A stretch of DNA of 64,000 nucleotides from Notospermus geniculatus (Eukaryota; Nemertea; Pilidiophora; Heteronemertea; Lineidae), in the NCBI GenBank assembly GCA_002633025.1, contig NMRB01000909.1, positions 32,870 to 96,869 on the forward strand. Direction: 5' to 3'. This document shows positions 21,151 through 30,820 of this stretch, one piece after another (the stretch's first letter is position 1; each line of letters opens with the position of its first letter). The position numbers were made by a program, and so were the translations under genes. Under the pieces are notes generated by a model. That model worked only from the letters and a program-made list of their open reading frames with translations. It ran no database searches and was not told where the DNA came from.

Positions 21151-21872
21151 TTAAAGTGGTCCTAAACCGCCGGGGCGAGCGAGACAGCCTCGTTTTCATT
21201 TTCCCGCGCTACGCCAGTATGAATGAGCGCCTGTCAATCATCAGGTCACGTGATTACTATGGAATTTACTACGCGATCACTGATTGGGCAAGTTCTGATA
21301 ATTGACAGCTGTGTGATAGCTGATTGTCAAAACAACATGGATGCAACCAGTTCACCGAGTCGAGATTTCTCCTCGATTCCGGGGAGTTTTAGAGGATATA
21401 TTCACGCCTAAGAGTGTTCAATCCGACACGAGTGACACCATTGATGACGATGTCGGCCGGTACATGCATGTATGCCAGGCAAGTTGGTCTTTTCTTGGAC
21501 GAAACCACAGAATTCGCTGACGTTACACCGGCACGGCGGCGAGTTCCGCAGTCCGGCATTATGTTAATGATGCCAAACACACAAACAACCTCCTCATCGT
21601 CTTAAAACTGAGTTGTTTCTTTATTATGAGCCACTTCGATAATGTCTCTGGACATCCCACAGCCGCTGGTCGGCATTTCCTACCTTTTTAGGCCGCCCTT
21701 TCCCTTCTTTCACTTCTTGCTTCGGCATCCTGTCTGTGCGGTTTGCAAACTCAGTGAAGGTAGCGTACTGCGCATGCTCAGAAGCCAGGAGCGGAAATCG
21801 GAAGTTCCATTTTCGTGGGCGGTGAAAATGATCGAGTGCCAACTTTTGCTTGGCGGTTTAGGACCACTTTAA
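21151..21872. mobile_element. piggyBac-like non-autonomous element with TTAA ends
   Basis: TTAA at each end encloses inverted repeats AGTGGTCCTAAACCGCC and GGCGGTTTAGGACCACT, a perfect 17 bp match, over a 722 bp element. TTAA target duplication with short inverted repeats is the piggyBac hallmark. No transposase frame is inside. Confidence 0.65.
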
Positions 21873-22189
21873 ATCACAAATAGAAACCTGTTTATCCGTA
21901 CTGACAACCACTGGTCACTTTCAGACCACCAGCACGAGTAGAAAATGTGCGCCAATGAACAACAAGGGACCGTGGGCCTATTCACGCTGTCCTGTAGGGG
22001 GCGGTCACGGGCAATCATAATGAACCGGTCTTAAATCGATGAAAGTAGAGTATCTACATGAGACATTGGGATGATCTTATGGGAAGTGAACCGATAAAAA
22101 TAGCCGATTGTGATATATCTTGATACAATGCCAATAGGTTGCCTAGTCTAGCTAAAGAACGGCTTGATTGGAACTCTGGCTAGAAAACG

Positions 22190-22375
22190 CAGGTGTAATG
22201 TTTTTCACTGCCCCCGTTTGCCAGTGCCTCCCAACAAAAGATTGACGGAATAAGCCGCGACGTGACAATGGGGGAGGCACTGATCAACATGTCTTTTTGT
22301 ATTTGAGTGTCCGCCGAACAATAAAGCGGGCATTGTCATACGGGGGGCATTATCATACATTACACCTGTTCTGGT
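22190..22375 (-). repeat. Dispersed repeat, inverted copy at about 30430-30580
   Basis: Words such as GTAATGT...CACTGCCCCC, CAGTGCCTCCC and the GGGCATT...CATTACACC end appear in reverse orientation near 30.5 kb. Confidence 0.6.
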
Positions 22376-22590
22376 TATTCAAGCCACGCCCATTCTGTAT
22401 AACTTTGACCTCGTATAACTTTGACCTCATGGTTCGAATCCATGAATAGAGCTGACCATGTATGATTGACGTCTTGCCTGCGCCTTTGCGCTATGTTTAC
22501 ATCAGAATTCGTAAGCAGTGCCTGGATAACCGATGCCGAATGAGCAGGCCTACCGACAGTATCTTACGACTTGTCGTAGGACATGCACTA

Positions 22591-22850
22591 TGAGATTATG
22601 CACGGCAAGTGCACGGTCAGCTGTCGAAAGAATCATTGGAGTATGGGAGCAGGCGGTTTTGGCTCAACCACTTGAGACTGCAGCCTATTGAAAAGGTTTG
22701 CCAGCTAATAGCGGTGACAGCCATGTTACATAACTTCGCCATATATTTAGCCTGTCGGTGATGAAGATGGGGATGGGGAACTGATGGAAGAGCAGCTGGA
22801 GGGAAACGTGCTGGACGCTGATGTTGATAGGCATGAAGGGATAGCCAAGA
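22591..22850 (+). pseudogene. Harbinger-type transposase relic, copy 2
   Basis: Encodes ASARSAVERIIGVWE in one frame and, after a frameshift, LNHLRLQPIEKVCQ and AVTAMLHNFAIY in another. The RSAVERxIGVW and LHN elements are the C-terminal signature of PIF/Harbinger nucleases. It ends about 25 bp before the upstream module of the viral ORF at 22974. Confidence 0.65.
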
Positions 22851-22873
22851 TGAACCAAAAATGTGGAGCATGG

Positions 22874-22963
22874 ACATGGTAGGCGTAAAAATAGGCCCTC
22901 GCCGCTGCTCAGTAATATAGGTTTGAATACTGAACAGTATAGAGAGAACAATCCAGTATTTAA
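22874..22963 (+). promoter_or_regulatory. Viral promoter module with TATTTAA box
   Basis: ACATGGTAGGCGTAAAAATA at 22874, then about 60 bp, then ATCCAGTATTTAAAC with TATTTAA at 22957-22963. The same two blocks in the same order precede the giant gene (53431 and 53505). TATTTAA lies only 17 nt before the first ATG (22974) but 38 nt before the next in-frame ATG (22995), which suggests translation may begin at 22995. Confidence 0.6.
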
Positions 22964-22973
22964 ACGACTCATA

Positions 22974-23828
22974 ATGAGCAGGCATCGTGACACAATGGTC
23001 AGCGTGGGGAGAGCTATAATAAAAGTCTGGAACAAGCGTTCAAATCGCGATAACTTTGTGAGAAAAATTAAGGCTTTTATTGAGAACCCACAATTAGAAA
23101 AAGACATTTTCTCTTCATATGATCTCTATAATTTTATATCGAATAAGAAAGTGAAATTACCTTTCATTATTCAAAATTTTGATGTCTCTTTAAGTATCTC
23201 TCCTGGTGGTGTTCTAATCAAGGCACCAGAAACGAAGAAAATCGATTTATCTCGCTCCTCATTTTTTACCTATTATCTTAGACTTTTGCATCAAAGTCCA
23301 TCTGAAATATTACTGGACGAAAACTGCGTAGTTTTGTGTAATGCTATTTCCCTTAAAGAACAGATTTGTCGGTTGGTCGATTTCGTCTTATTAAGAGCAC
23401 CCGAGTTTATAGTCTTCGTGAAGTTCTTTGTGATGTCCTTTCCATCATATAATGTAAAATTCGAATTTTTTATGTACGAAGAAAATGTCATTTTATTGTC
23501 GATGTTTGAATCGACCGATTATAACGCGGAAGTGGAATTCTGTCTGAATAGTCTCCAACTTTTAAGCGAATTATCCAAACGGACATTGAGCCCAAAGAAA
23601 ATCATTATCAGTGATTATCCCACTTCATATTTTCATAAAATCCATGAAGAACATGACGCACCTCCTGTTAACTCATTTTCAATTATCGTCAGTACAACTT
23701 TCAAACAACCTGATAAATGCTTGATTGAAAAAAATTCAAATCTGATATCATCAATTGCACAGGAGAGACCCACATGTGACCCTGCATTGTATATGAACGA
23801 TAAACTACTGGATATGATCAGGCAATAA
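22974..23828 (+). CDS. Viral protein of unknown function
   Basis: A 284-residue frame from the first ATG (MSRHRDTM), or 277 residues from the second at 22995, which better fits the TATTTAA box. An in-frame GTG further upstream is promoter DNA, not coding. The product is AT-rich and Lys/Ile/Phe-rich like its viral neighbours, with a hydrophobic patch (FIVFVKFFVMSF) near the middle that is too short and interrupted to call a membrane anchor. No known domain is visible. The stop is followed after 70 bp by the convergent gene ending at 23899. I infer it is a viral gene from composition, shared promoter and position only. Confidence 0.6.
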   Translation: MSRHRDTMVSVGRAIIKVWNKRSNRDNFVRKIKAFIENPQLEKDIFSSYDLYNFISNKKVKLPFIIQNFDVSLSISPGGVLIKAPETKKIDLSRSSFFTYYLRLLHQSPSEILLDENCVVLCNAISLKEQICRLVDFVLLRAPEFIVFVKFFVMSFPSYNVKFEFFMYEENVILLSMFESTDYNAEVEFCLNSLQLLSELSKRTLSPKKIIISDYPTSYFHKIHEEHDAPPVNSFSIIVSTTFKQPDKCLIEKNSNLISSIAQERPTCDPALYMNDKLLDMIRQ

Positions 23829-23898
23829 CTTCATCTGCATATCGATGACCACCTGGTAACGGCCAGGTTTTATCTTTTTGTGAAATTCCGGTGAGAAT

Positions 23899-24534
23899 TC
23901 AATCTATTGCTGTTAGACACCCAGTTTCTATCATTCCAGTTGTGTCATCATTTTCACGTTTCACTTCATCTGAAGCAATGCATTTAGTCAGAAGTCGTTG
24001 CACGTAAAATTTACTATTAACCTCAAGAACTTCCACAATCAAATCCGTTATATCTTTGAAAGTACAAGCGACGCCTTTATATCCCATAGATGAATAAGGT
24101 CTTATGAAGTAAAGGTGTAAATGCACATGGTGATTACCACTTAATTGATTGACATTAGTGTTCGAACCCGAGTAGGTAAAAAATTCAGCCATGCAAGACC
24201 TCCTTAGTTTCTTCATTTCCTGTATAAAACGCTTCAGTCTCCATCTAAATAATCTTGTTCCTTGTTTTCTATCAGGCTTGCGTTCAATGAGATGAACATG
24301 GTAGTTGAAAACCCTTTGAGGTGTATTACCTTTTCTTTCGGGGAAGTGAGTGAAGTTGATGAAGGGAAAATCTATTTTGTCATCATAGTTTCTATAAAAA
24401 AATACCCGTTTGGTAAGATCTTCTGGAAAATAATCTAAATTATATGGATTTGAAGTTCCACGTATGACATCTTCTACTACAAAGGCTTGATTGCCAAGTA
24501 AACTCAATATTTCATCAAAATAACTGTCGTGCAT
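23899..24534 (-). CDS. Viral protein of unknown function with two HxHL motifs
   Basis: 211 residues from an ATG at 24534, antisense to its neighbours. Two short motifs stand out: NYHVHLIE at 78-84 and NHHVHLHLYF at 134-143, the second a His-x-His run flanked by hydrophobic residues. That pattern is seen in HUH nucleases and, loosely, in 2H phosphoesterases, but the other required motifs are not convincing, so I assign no function. Arg/Lys-rich helices follow each motif. Tail-to-tail with the gene before it and head-to-head with the kinase gene, whose start is 430 bp away. Open throughout with virus-like composition. Confidence 0.55.
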   Translation of the reverse strand: MHDSYFDEILSLLGNQAFVVEDVIRGTSNPYNLDYFPEDLTKRVFFYRNYDDKIDFPFINFTHFPERKGNTPQRVFNYHVHLIERKPDRKQGTRLFRWRLKRFIQEMKKLRRSCMAEFFTYSGSNTNVNQLSGNHHVHLHLYFIRPYSSMGYKGVACTFKDITDLIVEVLEVNSKFYVQRLLTKCIASDEVKRENDDTTGMIETGCLTAID

Positions 24535-24929
24535 CTTGTCGTGGCTGGTAGAAAAAATGTGATGAGTGTTCTCAACTGTCGGCGATATAAATATCGGTTG
24601 CCATATGAACCTCTTTTTTCAGACCATCCAATAATAGGGTGGTGTTATTTCATATGTAATAATGGTATCACCTTCACCAACAAAATCAAACAAATAAGTG
24701 ACCTCCAGTCTACTTATCATGGCTCATCACCTTTGTCTGAACACGACCGCCGATACATCAAAACAACACCACATACATGACGTATGGATGACCACCAATT
24801 TCCGTGCTCTGATGAGAAACGAGTTGCTAGTGGGGTCGTGTGTTGTGGCACCTTCGAGCCCTAAAGAAAAGAGCTGTGGGACGCTGAAGATACCATAGCC
24901 CCTCTTTTAATTGGACCTTCATTTACACA

Positions 24930-24936
24930 TATATAA
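24930..24936 (+). promoter_or_regulatory. TATATAA box of the kinase gene
   Basis: TATATAATA lies 36 nt before the ATG at 24966, the same spacing as the TATTTAA boxes of other genes in this window. A four-fold ATCA repeat sits between it and the start codon. Confidence 0.55.
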
Positions 24937-24965
24937 TATCGCGTTCATCAATCAATCAATCAATC

Positions 24966-25619
24966 ATGTTCATCAACGTTGAAGGAAATATCGGGGCTGG
25001 TAAAAGCGCTTTGATAGACGGGTTAAAGAAATTGAATTTTGACGCCGCGTTTCTCCCAGAAATGGTGAAAACTTGGGAAAATTTTTGCGGCTTGAATATC
25101 CTCAAGTCGTATTATGAAGACCCATTCAACTATGCTTTTCTATTTCAATGTATGATAATGGCGACAACGTTTGAGCAGGAAGCCGAAGTAAAGGACACAG
25201 AACTTATTATACAAGAGCGATCGCTCAAGTCAATTGACGAAATTTTTCTGAAGAATGGGAAAAAAACTGGACTTATAACCGAATCAGAATATGAAATTTG
25301 CAATAAACTTATAAACTCCTTCATTAAAATGAGAAGGATTCAATCTAAATGGACAATTTACTTGCGGTGTGAACCTGCCTTGTGTTTGGAAAGGGTTCAC
25401 CAACGAAACCGTGGAGGTGAAGATAAGATTTCATTGCAGTATCTGGAAAACATACATACACTGCACGAAAATTTTTTATTGAAATCGGAAAATGTCAAGA
25501 TTATCAATGTTGATGCCACCCGAACTAAGGAATCGATTGTATTTGAAGCCTTCAATTTCATATTAGATATCCATGACAAATTATCTCGTAAACCTCTACA
25601 GGATGACAGAACAGAGTGA
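24966..25619 (+). CDS. Deoxynucleoside kinase (thymidine-kinase-like salvage enzyme)
   Basis: 217 residues. The P-loop is near-perfect at 7-14 (GNIGAGKS). PE at 31-32 and W37 fit the substrate pocket, QERS at 83-86 is the DRS-type motif, LRCEP at 133-137 follows, and the LID has RNRGGE at 147-152 with the two expected Arg residues. This is the deoxyribonucleoside kinase family, which phosphorylates deoxynucleosides to dNMPs. Herpesviruses and other large DNA viruses use such enzymes to raise dNTP pools. Length is typical of the short dNK/dGK form and nothing essential is missing, so it may be functional. The ATG is supported by a TATATAA box 36 nt upstream. Confidence 0.85.
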   Translation: MFINVEGNIGAGKSALIDGLKKLNFDAAFLPEMVKTWENFCGLNILKSYYEDPFNYAFLFQCMIMATTFEQEAEVKDTELIIQERSLKSIDEIFLKNGKKTGLITESEYEICNKLINSFIKMRRIQSKWTIYLRCEPALCLERVHQRNRGGEDKISLQYLENIHTLHENFLLKSENVKIINVDATRTKESIVFEAFNFILDIHDKLSRKPLQDDRTE

Positions 25620-25889
25620 GAATAATACGATTCGTATCACCAGTCCATATAATTTATCCTCGCCTCTAGGAGGTCAATCCAGAGCAATCATGACTAGACC
25701 TTTGTTCCATACCATAATAGGCAGCAAAACCTCGTTCTTTGTTCAGCCAATCGGAACAGAGGAAGTTTGTTGGAATATTGTACTCACAATGACCCGGTAA
25801 TGTCTAGCCTTGCTTTGTAAGTGTCATCTGCTGGACATTAGGCAGCTCATTGACCCTGAAGGGGTTATTGTCGTCTAAACTAGTGTACC

Positions 25890-26040
25890 CAGGTTAGCGG
25901 GTTAGGATGGTTAGCGGTGACGGTGAGGGTCAGGACTAGGTTTAGGATTAGGGTAGGGGTCAGTGACAAGGGTTGAGGGTCAGAGTTGGGGTTAGGGTTA
26001 GGGACTTGGGCTAGGAATTAGCGTGTAGGATCAGGACTGG
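25890..26040 (+). repeat. Degenerate telomere-like TTAGGG tract
   Basis: Contains GGGTTAGGATGGTTAG, GGTTTAGGATTAGGGTAGGG and GTTAGGGTTAGGGAC with interruptions. It is not a clean array. It lies between the kinase and polymerase genes. Confidence 0.55.
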
Positions 26041-26100
26041 ACGACATTCACCCATTCAGCCTCATTGACAGTATGCCGAGGGTAACCTTCATCAATTTGA

Positions 26101-26107
26101 TATAAAA
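26101..26107 (+). promoter_or_regulatory. Possible TATA box of the polymerase gene
   Basis: TATAAAATATTATTTTATTG lies 60 nt before the ATG at 26161 in a very AT-rich leader. The spacing is longer than for the other boxes, so this is weaker. Confidence 0.35.
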
Positions 26108-26160
26108 TATTATTTTATTGTAATAGATAATAGATGGATTCAATATTAGTTGAATAATAA

Positions 26161-27933
26161 ATGCGCAGCACAATAATAACTGTTGATAAATGTTCACTTC
26201 AATTATTAGATTTCCCAAACGATGCTGCATTATGCATGCGGGACATCAAAGATAAACGGAAAGAATTAACAATTTTTTCATTAATTACCAAAAAAATTAA
26301 TGAGGTGATTATCTTTCATGTATTTGGATTTTATAACTTTTTTTATATTTTTTCCAAAAATCTGCCAGATAGACACGAATTGTTAATTCGTTTGAATGTC
26401 CTATTTGAGAATTCTATTTCTCATATCACGGAAGAATATAAAAGACTTTTGACTCATTACGGGGGTCTGGGGAAGATACGTTCAAAAAATGACGTTGCTG
26501 AGATCGAGAGTAGGGTTTTCAAAATTTCACTCTACAATACAAGAAAAAAATATGCTATCATTTCATATCTCAAGAAAGAATTTTCCGTGTGGGAAACTAG
26601 ACAGAGTGATTGTTCTCAGTTCATGATTCATAATAGCATATCAGGTTTCCAAACCATTCGCATCAGAAAAACATCCCGTTACATTCACCACACAAAATTC
26701 TATGAACAAAATTACAAGGAATACTTTGTTCATTATGAAAATATAGAGACAACTGACTTGTGTATAACTGACCCCATAAAACCCAATTTGAATGTCCTCT
26801 GTTTTGACATTGAAACTAATTTCAATGTTTCCAAGTACAAAGAGTTCCCTATTATCCAAATATCAGCTGTTGGTTATCAAACAAAAGGAGAATATATTAC
26901 ATCTAAAGTGCTCTTCACCATTGGTAGGTGTGATCCAGTTATTTTAGACAAACCAGATGGGAACGACCGAGAAGACCCAATTCATTCGAACCACATCCAA
27001 TGCGAGATGAGAATTGCCACAGATGAGGTAGAGTTATTGGAAATGTTCGCATCCTACATTAGATTGATGGATCCAGATATAATTACGGGGTATAATATCA
27101 TGAAATTTGATCTCTCTCACATAATAAAAAGAATCAAAACTTTGGGCATGGAAGAGTCTGGCGCGTTGCTCTGGGCCCGTAAGTCCAAAACACCAATGAT
27201 TCTTAGCGAATTCCACGGTCAAAAAAGCTGCAGGTGTCCTGATCGAATAATCTTAGACCTGTACGACTATATATCAAAGGAATTTAACGAGGAGTTGAAA
27301 TCGAATAAGTTAGATTTTGTTTCGCGTAGGTTTCTTGAATGTGGGAAAATCCCCGATGTATCTTATGATAAAATCCCCGAATTATTCGAGAAATCACCGA
27401 CAACACGTGCGATTTTGGGTAAATACTGTATGCAGGATAGCCTTTTGGTAATAAGATTGCTCAAGTTTTTGAACGTTCTTCAATCGGTTATTATTAGATC
27501 ACAGTTGAGTTTCACTAGTTTACAAGACCTGACTACTAAAGGGACACAAATTGTCACGTTCTCATTACTTTATAAGAAGTGTGTGGAATGTAATTACGTC
27601 ACCAAATCTGCGAGTGCTGTGCAGAATACAGATAAAATAATGGGAGGGCACGTGTTTGAACCGAAATCTGCTTATTTCCAAGACGCCCCAGTTGGAGTTT
27701 TAGACTTTAATTCCTTGTACCCAAGTATAATTCAGGCGCATAATCTTTGCTACACAACCCGTACTAATCTACGAGTCGTTAAAGACATGGGTTTAACAGA
27801 GGGCATTGATTACTTCATAGTTCATGACGTTCGTTATAGCGATAACACACCAGTAGTTTTTCTAAAATCTCACATCCTTGGATCATTATTATCGTCAATT
27901 TTACAACACTTGATCAAGGAACGTAATAGATAG
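26161..27933 (+). CDS. Herpesvirus-like family-B DNA polymerase, truncated after motif A
   Basis: 590 residues from an ATG. The exonuclease has ExoI FDIET (Asp216, Glu218), ExoII YNIMKFD (Asn312, Asp317) and ExoIII YCMQD (Tyr422, Asp426). Polymerase motif A is DFNSLYPSI (Asp515, Tyr520). After HLIKERNR the frame hits a stop and host repeat DNA (GGGGAGACCGGGGCTGG) begins. Motif B (KxxxNSxYG), motif C (YGDTDS), the thumb and any C-terminal processivity-factor contact are therefore missing; a full enzyme would be roughly twice this length. As it stands it could retain 3'-5' exonuclease but not synthesis. The rest is not elsewhere in this window. Identity as the replicative polymerase of a herpes-type virus follows from the herpes-like ExoI and motif A wording and the neighbouring genes. 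Confidence 0.88.
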   Translation: MRSTIITVDKCSLQLLDFPNDAALCMRDIKDKRKELTIFSLITKKINEVIIFHVFGFYNFFYIFSKNLPDRHELLIRLNVLFENSISHITEEYKRLLTHYGGLGKIRSKNDVAEIESRVFKISLYNTRKKYAIISYLKKEFSVWETRQSDCSQFMIHNSISGFQTIRIRKTSRYIHHTKFYEQNYKEYFVHYENIETTDLCITDPIKPNLNVLCFDIETNFNVSKYKEFPIIQISAVGYQTKGEYITSKVLFTIGRCDPVILDKPDGNDREDPIHSNHIQCEMRIATDEVELLEMFASYIRLMDPDIITGYNIMKFDLSHIIKRIKTLGMEESGALLWARKSKTPMILSEFHGQKSCRCPDRIILDLYDYISKEFNEELKSNKLDFVSRRFLECGKIPDVSYDKIPELFEKSPTTRAILGKYCMQDSLLVIRLLKFLNVLQSVIIRSQLSFTSLQDLTTKGTQIVTFSLLYKKCVECNYVTKSASAVQNTDKIMGGHVFEPKSAYFQDAPVGVLDFNSLYPSIIQAHNLCYTTRTNLRVVKDMGLTEGIDYFIVHDVRYSDNTPVVFLKSHILGSLLSSILQHLIKERNR

Positions 27934-29150
27934 GGGAGACCGGGGCTGGTTGTAACACTTTTTCTTTTGAGGTCGATTACTTCCTAATTACAGGAGGTAT
28001 TTATAACCTGCTTGGTCTTTTGAATATTTGATATCAATGGTGACTTGTGCACTAAACAAAGTTCAGCCATCTCTATCCATGTCTCTGAAAAATGGGTCCA
28101 AAGTCGAGTGGTACCACCTGCCCCGTCAAAATATTTCGGGGTTGGTTGTAACACATCTCATAAAGTGAGCATGGCAAATTTCCCTTTACTTCTTCATGTG
28201 TTTTTCAAAACGACACGGGTATTTGTCTCCTAAATAAACTTCTAAACACAGCAAATCCGTTCTTCTTACAAAAAATAAGTCTATAGGATGAGGGGTGAGG
28301 ATTGATGAAAACCTTAATTTTGCCTATCTCCACTGACAAACTCGCACTCACAACTGATCATCTGTGATTTCAGCGTACATGTACATGTTTTATGCCATTT
28401 CCTCTAGGCCCAATGAAAACATAGGTCTAGGTGTCTAAGGATTTACTATTTACAATCTACAATATTTCACATTTAAAGACTAGATAATAGTGTTTCGTTG
28501 GGAACATTTGAATAACCATGCATCGAAATTGTATTTGATGTCAGTATGGCGAGCAATTCACATTTTGTGACAACTGCCTCGTGTGGGCCCTACATCTGTT
28601 GTAAACCCGCTATAAACCATTTGGTCCAACTTAATTACAAAGAGGTACGTGGAATTTCTGTGCAAACATGGAAACTCCGGTGCAATTGTTTTCATTGTGA
28701 ATGTGAACAAGTTCTCCTTTGCTCGGTTAAGTCTCTATAAATACCGGTACGCTCAAAATGTGATTTTAAAGGGTTGACGAAGCAATAGTGTTAAAGGCAA
28801 TGGTGTTAATAGGAAAACTCTGTCACCGATGTATATAGTTTCTCTTTCGAATCACTGTCATTAGCAGGGTTACAAGAATCATATTTTTGGCCGGGCGTAG
28901 GCCGAAGTAGGACAAAAATGGAAATTGGGAACATGCTAGCAAATGTCAGTATCATTCAACCGCCACAAAATGCTCGGCCTTCGCTCGGACGAAATGTGTA
29001 TGACAAGAAAATTAAGTTCGTTGTTCCTTCTGTTTTGCGCAAGCATGCAATCAGCTTTTCAATTCTGTCGTGTAATGTTCCCAGCTGAGGTAAAACCTAA
29101 ATGCTACATCACTGATTGTCGCGTAATGAAGATGGGACTGGGAGTTGACC
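27934..29150. other. Host-like DNA replacing the polymerase 3' end
   Basis: Contains two GGTTGTAACAC repeats (about 27949 and 28143) and no recognisable gene. The left edge falls exactly where the polymerase frame ends. Confidence 0.5.
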
Positions 29151-29330
29151 AAAAGGAGCAGTCAGCCGCGCATTTTGCTAACAGATGGCAGCACAGTCGT
29201 AGCGGACCAAATGTACAGGAAATCTATTATGATCGCTGCTCGATCGATAATGACTGGGTCCGCTAGATGCATTGAATTGGGCCCTAGTGACACCTAGTGG
29301 TCAACTCGCTGACAGCTCCTATTAAGATGC
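29150..29330 (+). repeat. Dispersed repeat, inverted copy at 42177-42365
   Basis: Shared words include CAGTCAGCCGCGCATTTTGC, CTAACAGATGGCAGCACAG, TAGCGGACCAAATGTACAGG and GATCGCTGCTCGATCGATAA. The 42 kb copy is in the opposite orientation. Confidence 0.8.
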
Positions 29331-29418
29331 ATATATTATATTGACATGATTGCGGAAACAGGAATCCCGGCCGTCAATGCCTGCATTTTCTGAGTTGATA
29401 CGTATACTGCATTGTAAA

Positions 29419-30820
29419 GCAAGGTTCATTGGCACACGGAATTGGCCCGGTTCAGGTCCGTAAAAAATCTATCAAATGGACTTCAGCGTTGTCGTATCCG
29501 GAAAACTCGGGGCAAACGGACTGGAAACGGATCAGGGGTGGTGTTCCCGAAGCCATCTTTAGCGTAACGAATCCCTTACAGCGTCGTTAGCCCATCGTAG
29601 AATACGCGACGCTTTTCCCGAAAGGCTCGTTATGGTTACGTATTCGTTATTTTAAAGAGAGGGTCAGAGCTATCGTTTGGCCATCGTTAAAAATAAAGAT
29701 ATTGGAATAGCTGTGCCCTGTGTGGGTAATCAGTGCATTACGGGTATAATAGGCCTATGGTACAAGTACTTTTGCCTCTCAGGGATTTCACTTATGCAAT
29801 GTTGGTCTAAGCAATGAATAAACATGATAAAAAGATCTTGTTGTTGTGCTGACTGTCAGTTTGCAAGTGTAAATGTGTATGCAGGACGTGTAAAATGGGA
29901 GTAAGGATATTTCGACAGTCATTTTTTGACAGTCAGCAGTCAACAGTCATTTTTTGTGAAATAGGCCTATGGTGGCCCATTGGAGTAGTATAGTTTGGGA
30001 TGAAAGTATTAGGCCTTACTTTGCCTTTTCAGTGTCGTTTTGCCCGTAGTAAAAACATTGTTCAGGGCACCAGAATAATCTTCTGAAAAGCACCAATGCT
30101 GTCAGATATGGTCTTTATTGTTATTTGAATCATATTCTATTAAGTATTTAGCAAAACTGTAACTATAAAACTATATTCTATTAAGTAGCAAAACATGGTT
30201 CCTAAAATGACTGTTGACTGCTGACTGTTGACTGTTGACAAAATGACTGTCGAAATATCCTTACTCGTAAAATGGTGCTGCCTATTTACTTGACGTGCAT
30301 AACAGGCAAAATCGACCGGACCGACGGAGGCAGGTGGCTCCCCGGAGATGTTGTCAGAGGAGACCCTCTGGAAAACCAGACTGTAATGTCTGAAATGCCT
30401 CCCCTATGCCAATGCCCGCTACAATGCTTCAATGTGTGGCGGACACTGAAATACAGAAACAAATGTTGATCAGTGCCTCCCCCATATTGTCGGGTCGCGG
30501 CTTATTTCGGCAGTCTTTTGTTGGGGGGGGGGGGCATTGGCAAACGGGGGGGGGGCAGTGAAATACATTACACCGGCGTTTGGAGAAGTACATGTACATG
30601 TAAGCCAAAACATTATTGCTTATTCAGCCGAGCGACACCGCAACGACGTCGTTAGCAGCTTTTGAGCCAAGAGACCGTTAAGTTGGCTTCGGGAACCCAT
30701 CGTGAACCTTCTCTTTATGGTCTCGTTAAATGCCATAACGAATGCGTTAACCATGTTAACTGGGGTTTTAACGATGGCTTCGGGAACACCACCCCGGGTC
30801 CGTGTGCCAATGAACCGTGC
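29419..30820. mobile_element. Nested DNA element with two layers of terminal inverted repeats
   Basis: Outer arms GGTTCATTGGCACACGGA at 29423-29440 and its complement at 30799-30816. Second arms (GGGGTGGTGTTCCCGAAGCC...) at 29535-29557 and 30773-30795 are a perfect 23 bp pair. A single outer end also occurs at about 5719-5736, so the outer family is dispersed. No transposase frame lies inside. Confidence 0.65.
29899..30266. mobile_element. Mutator-like MITE with 9 bp target duplication
   Basis: Ends GAGTAAGGATATTTCGACAG and CTGTCGAAATATCCTTACTC, extended inward by imperfect TGACTGTTGACTG-type arms. The flanking 9 bp GTAAAATGG at 29890-29898 recurs at 30267-30275. A 9 bp duplication suits Mutator-like elements. 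It sits inside the larger element, so it inserted later. Confidence 0.75.

Noticed and set aside
22863-22973. Extended N-terminus starting at a GTG for the 22974 gene
   Set aside because: The extra codons come from the promoter module and a non-ATG start; the same DNA precedes an unrelated gene.
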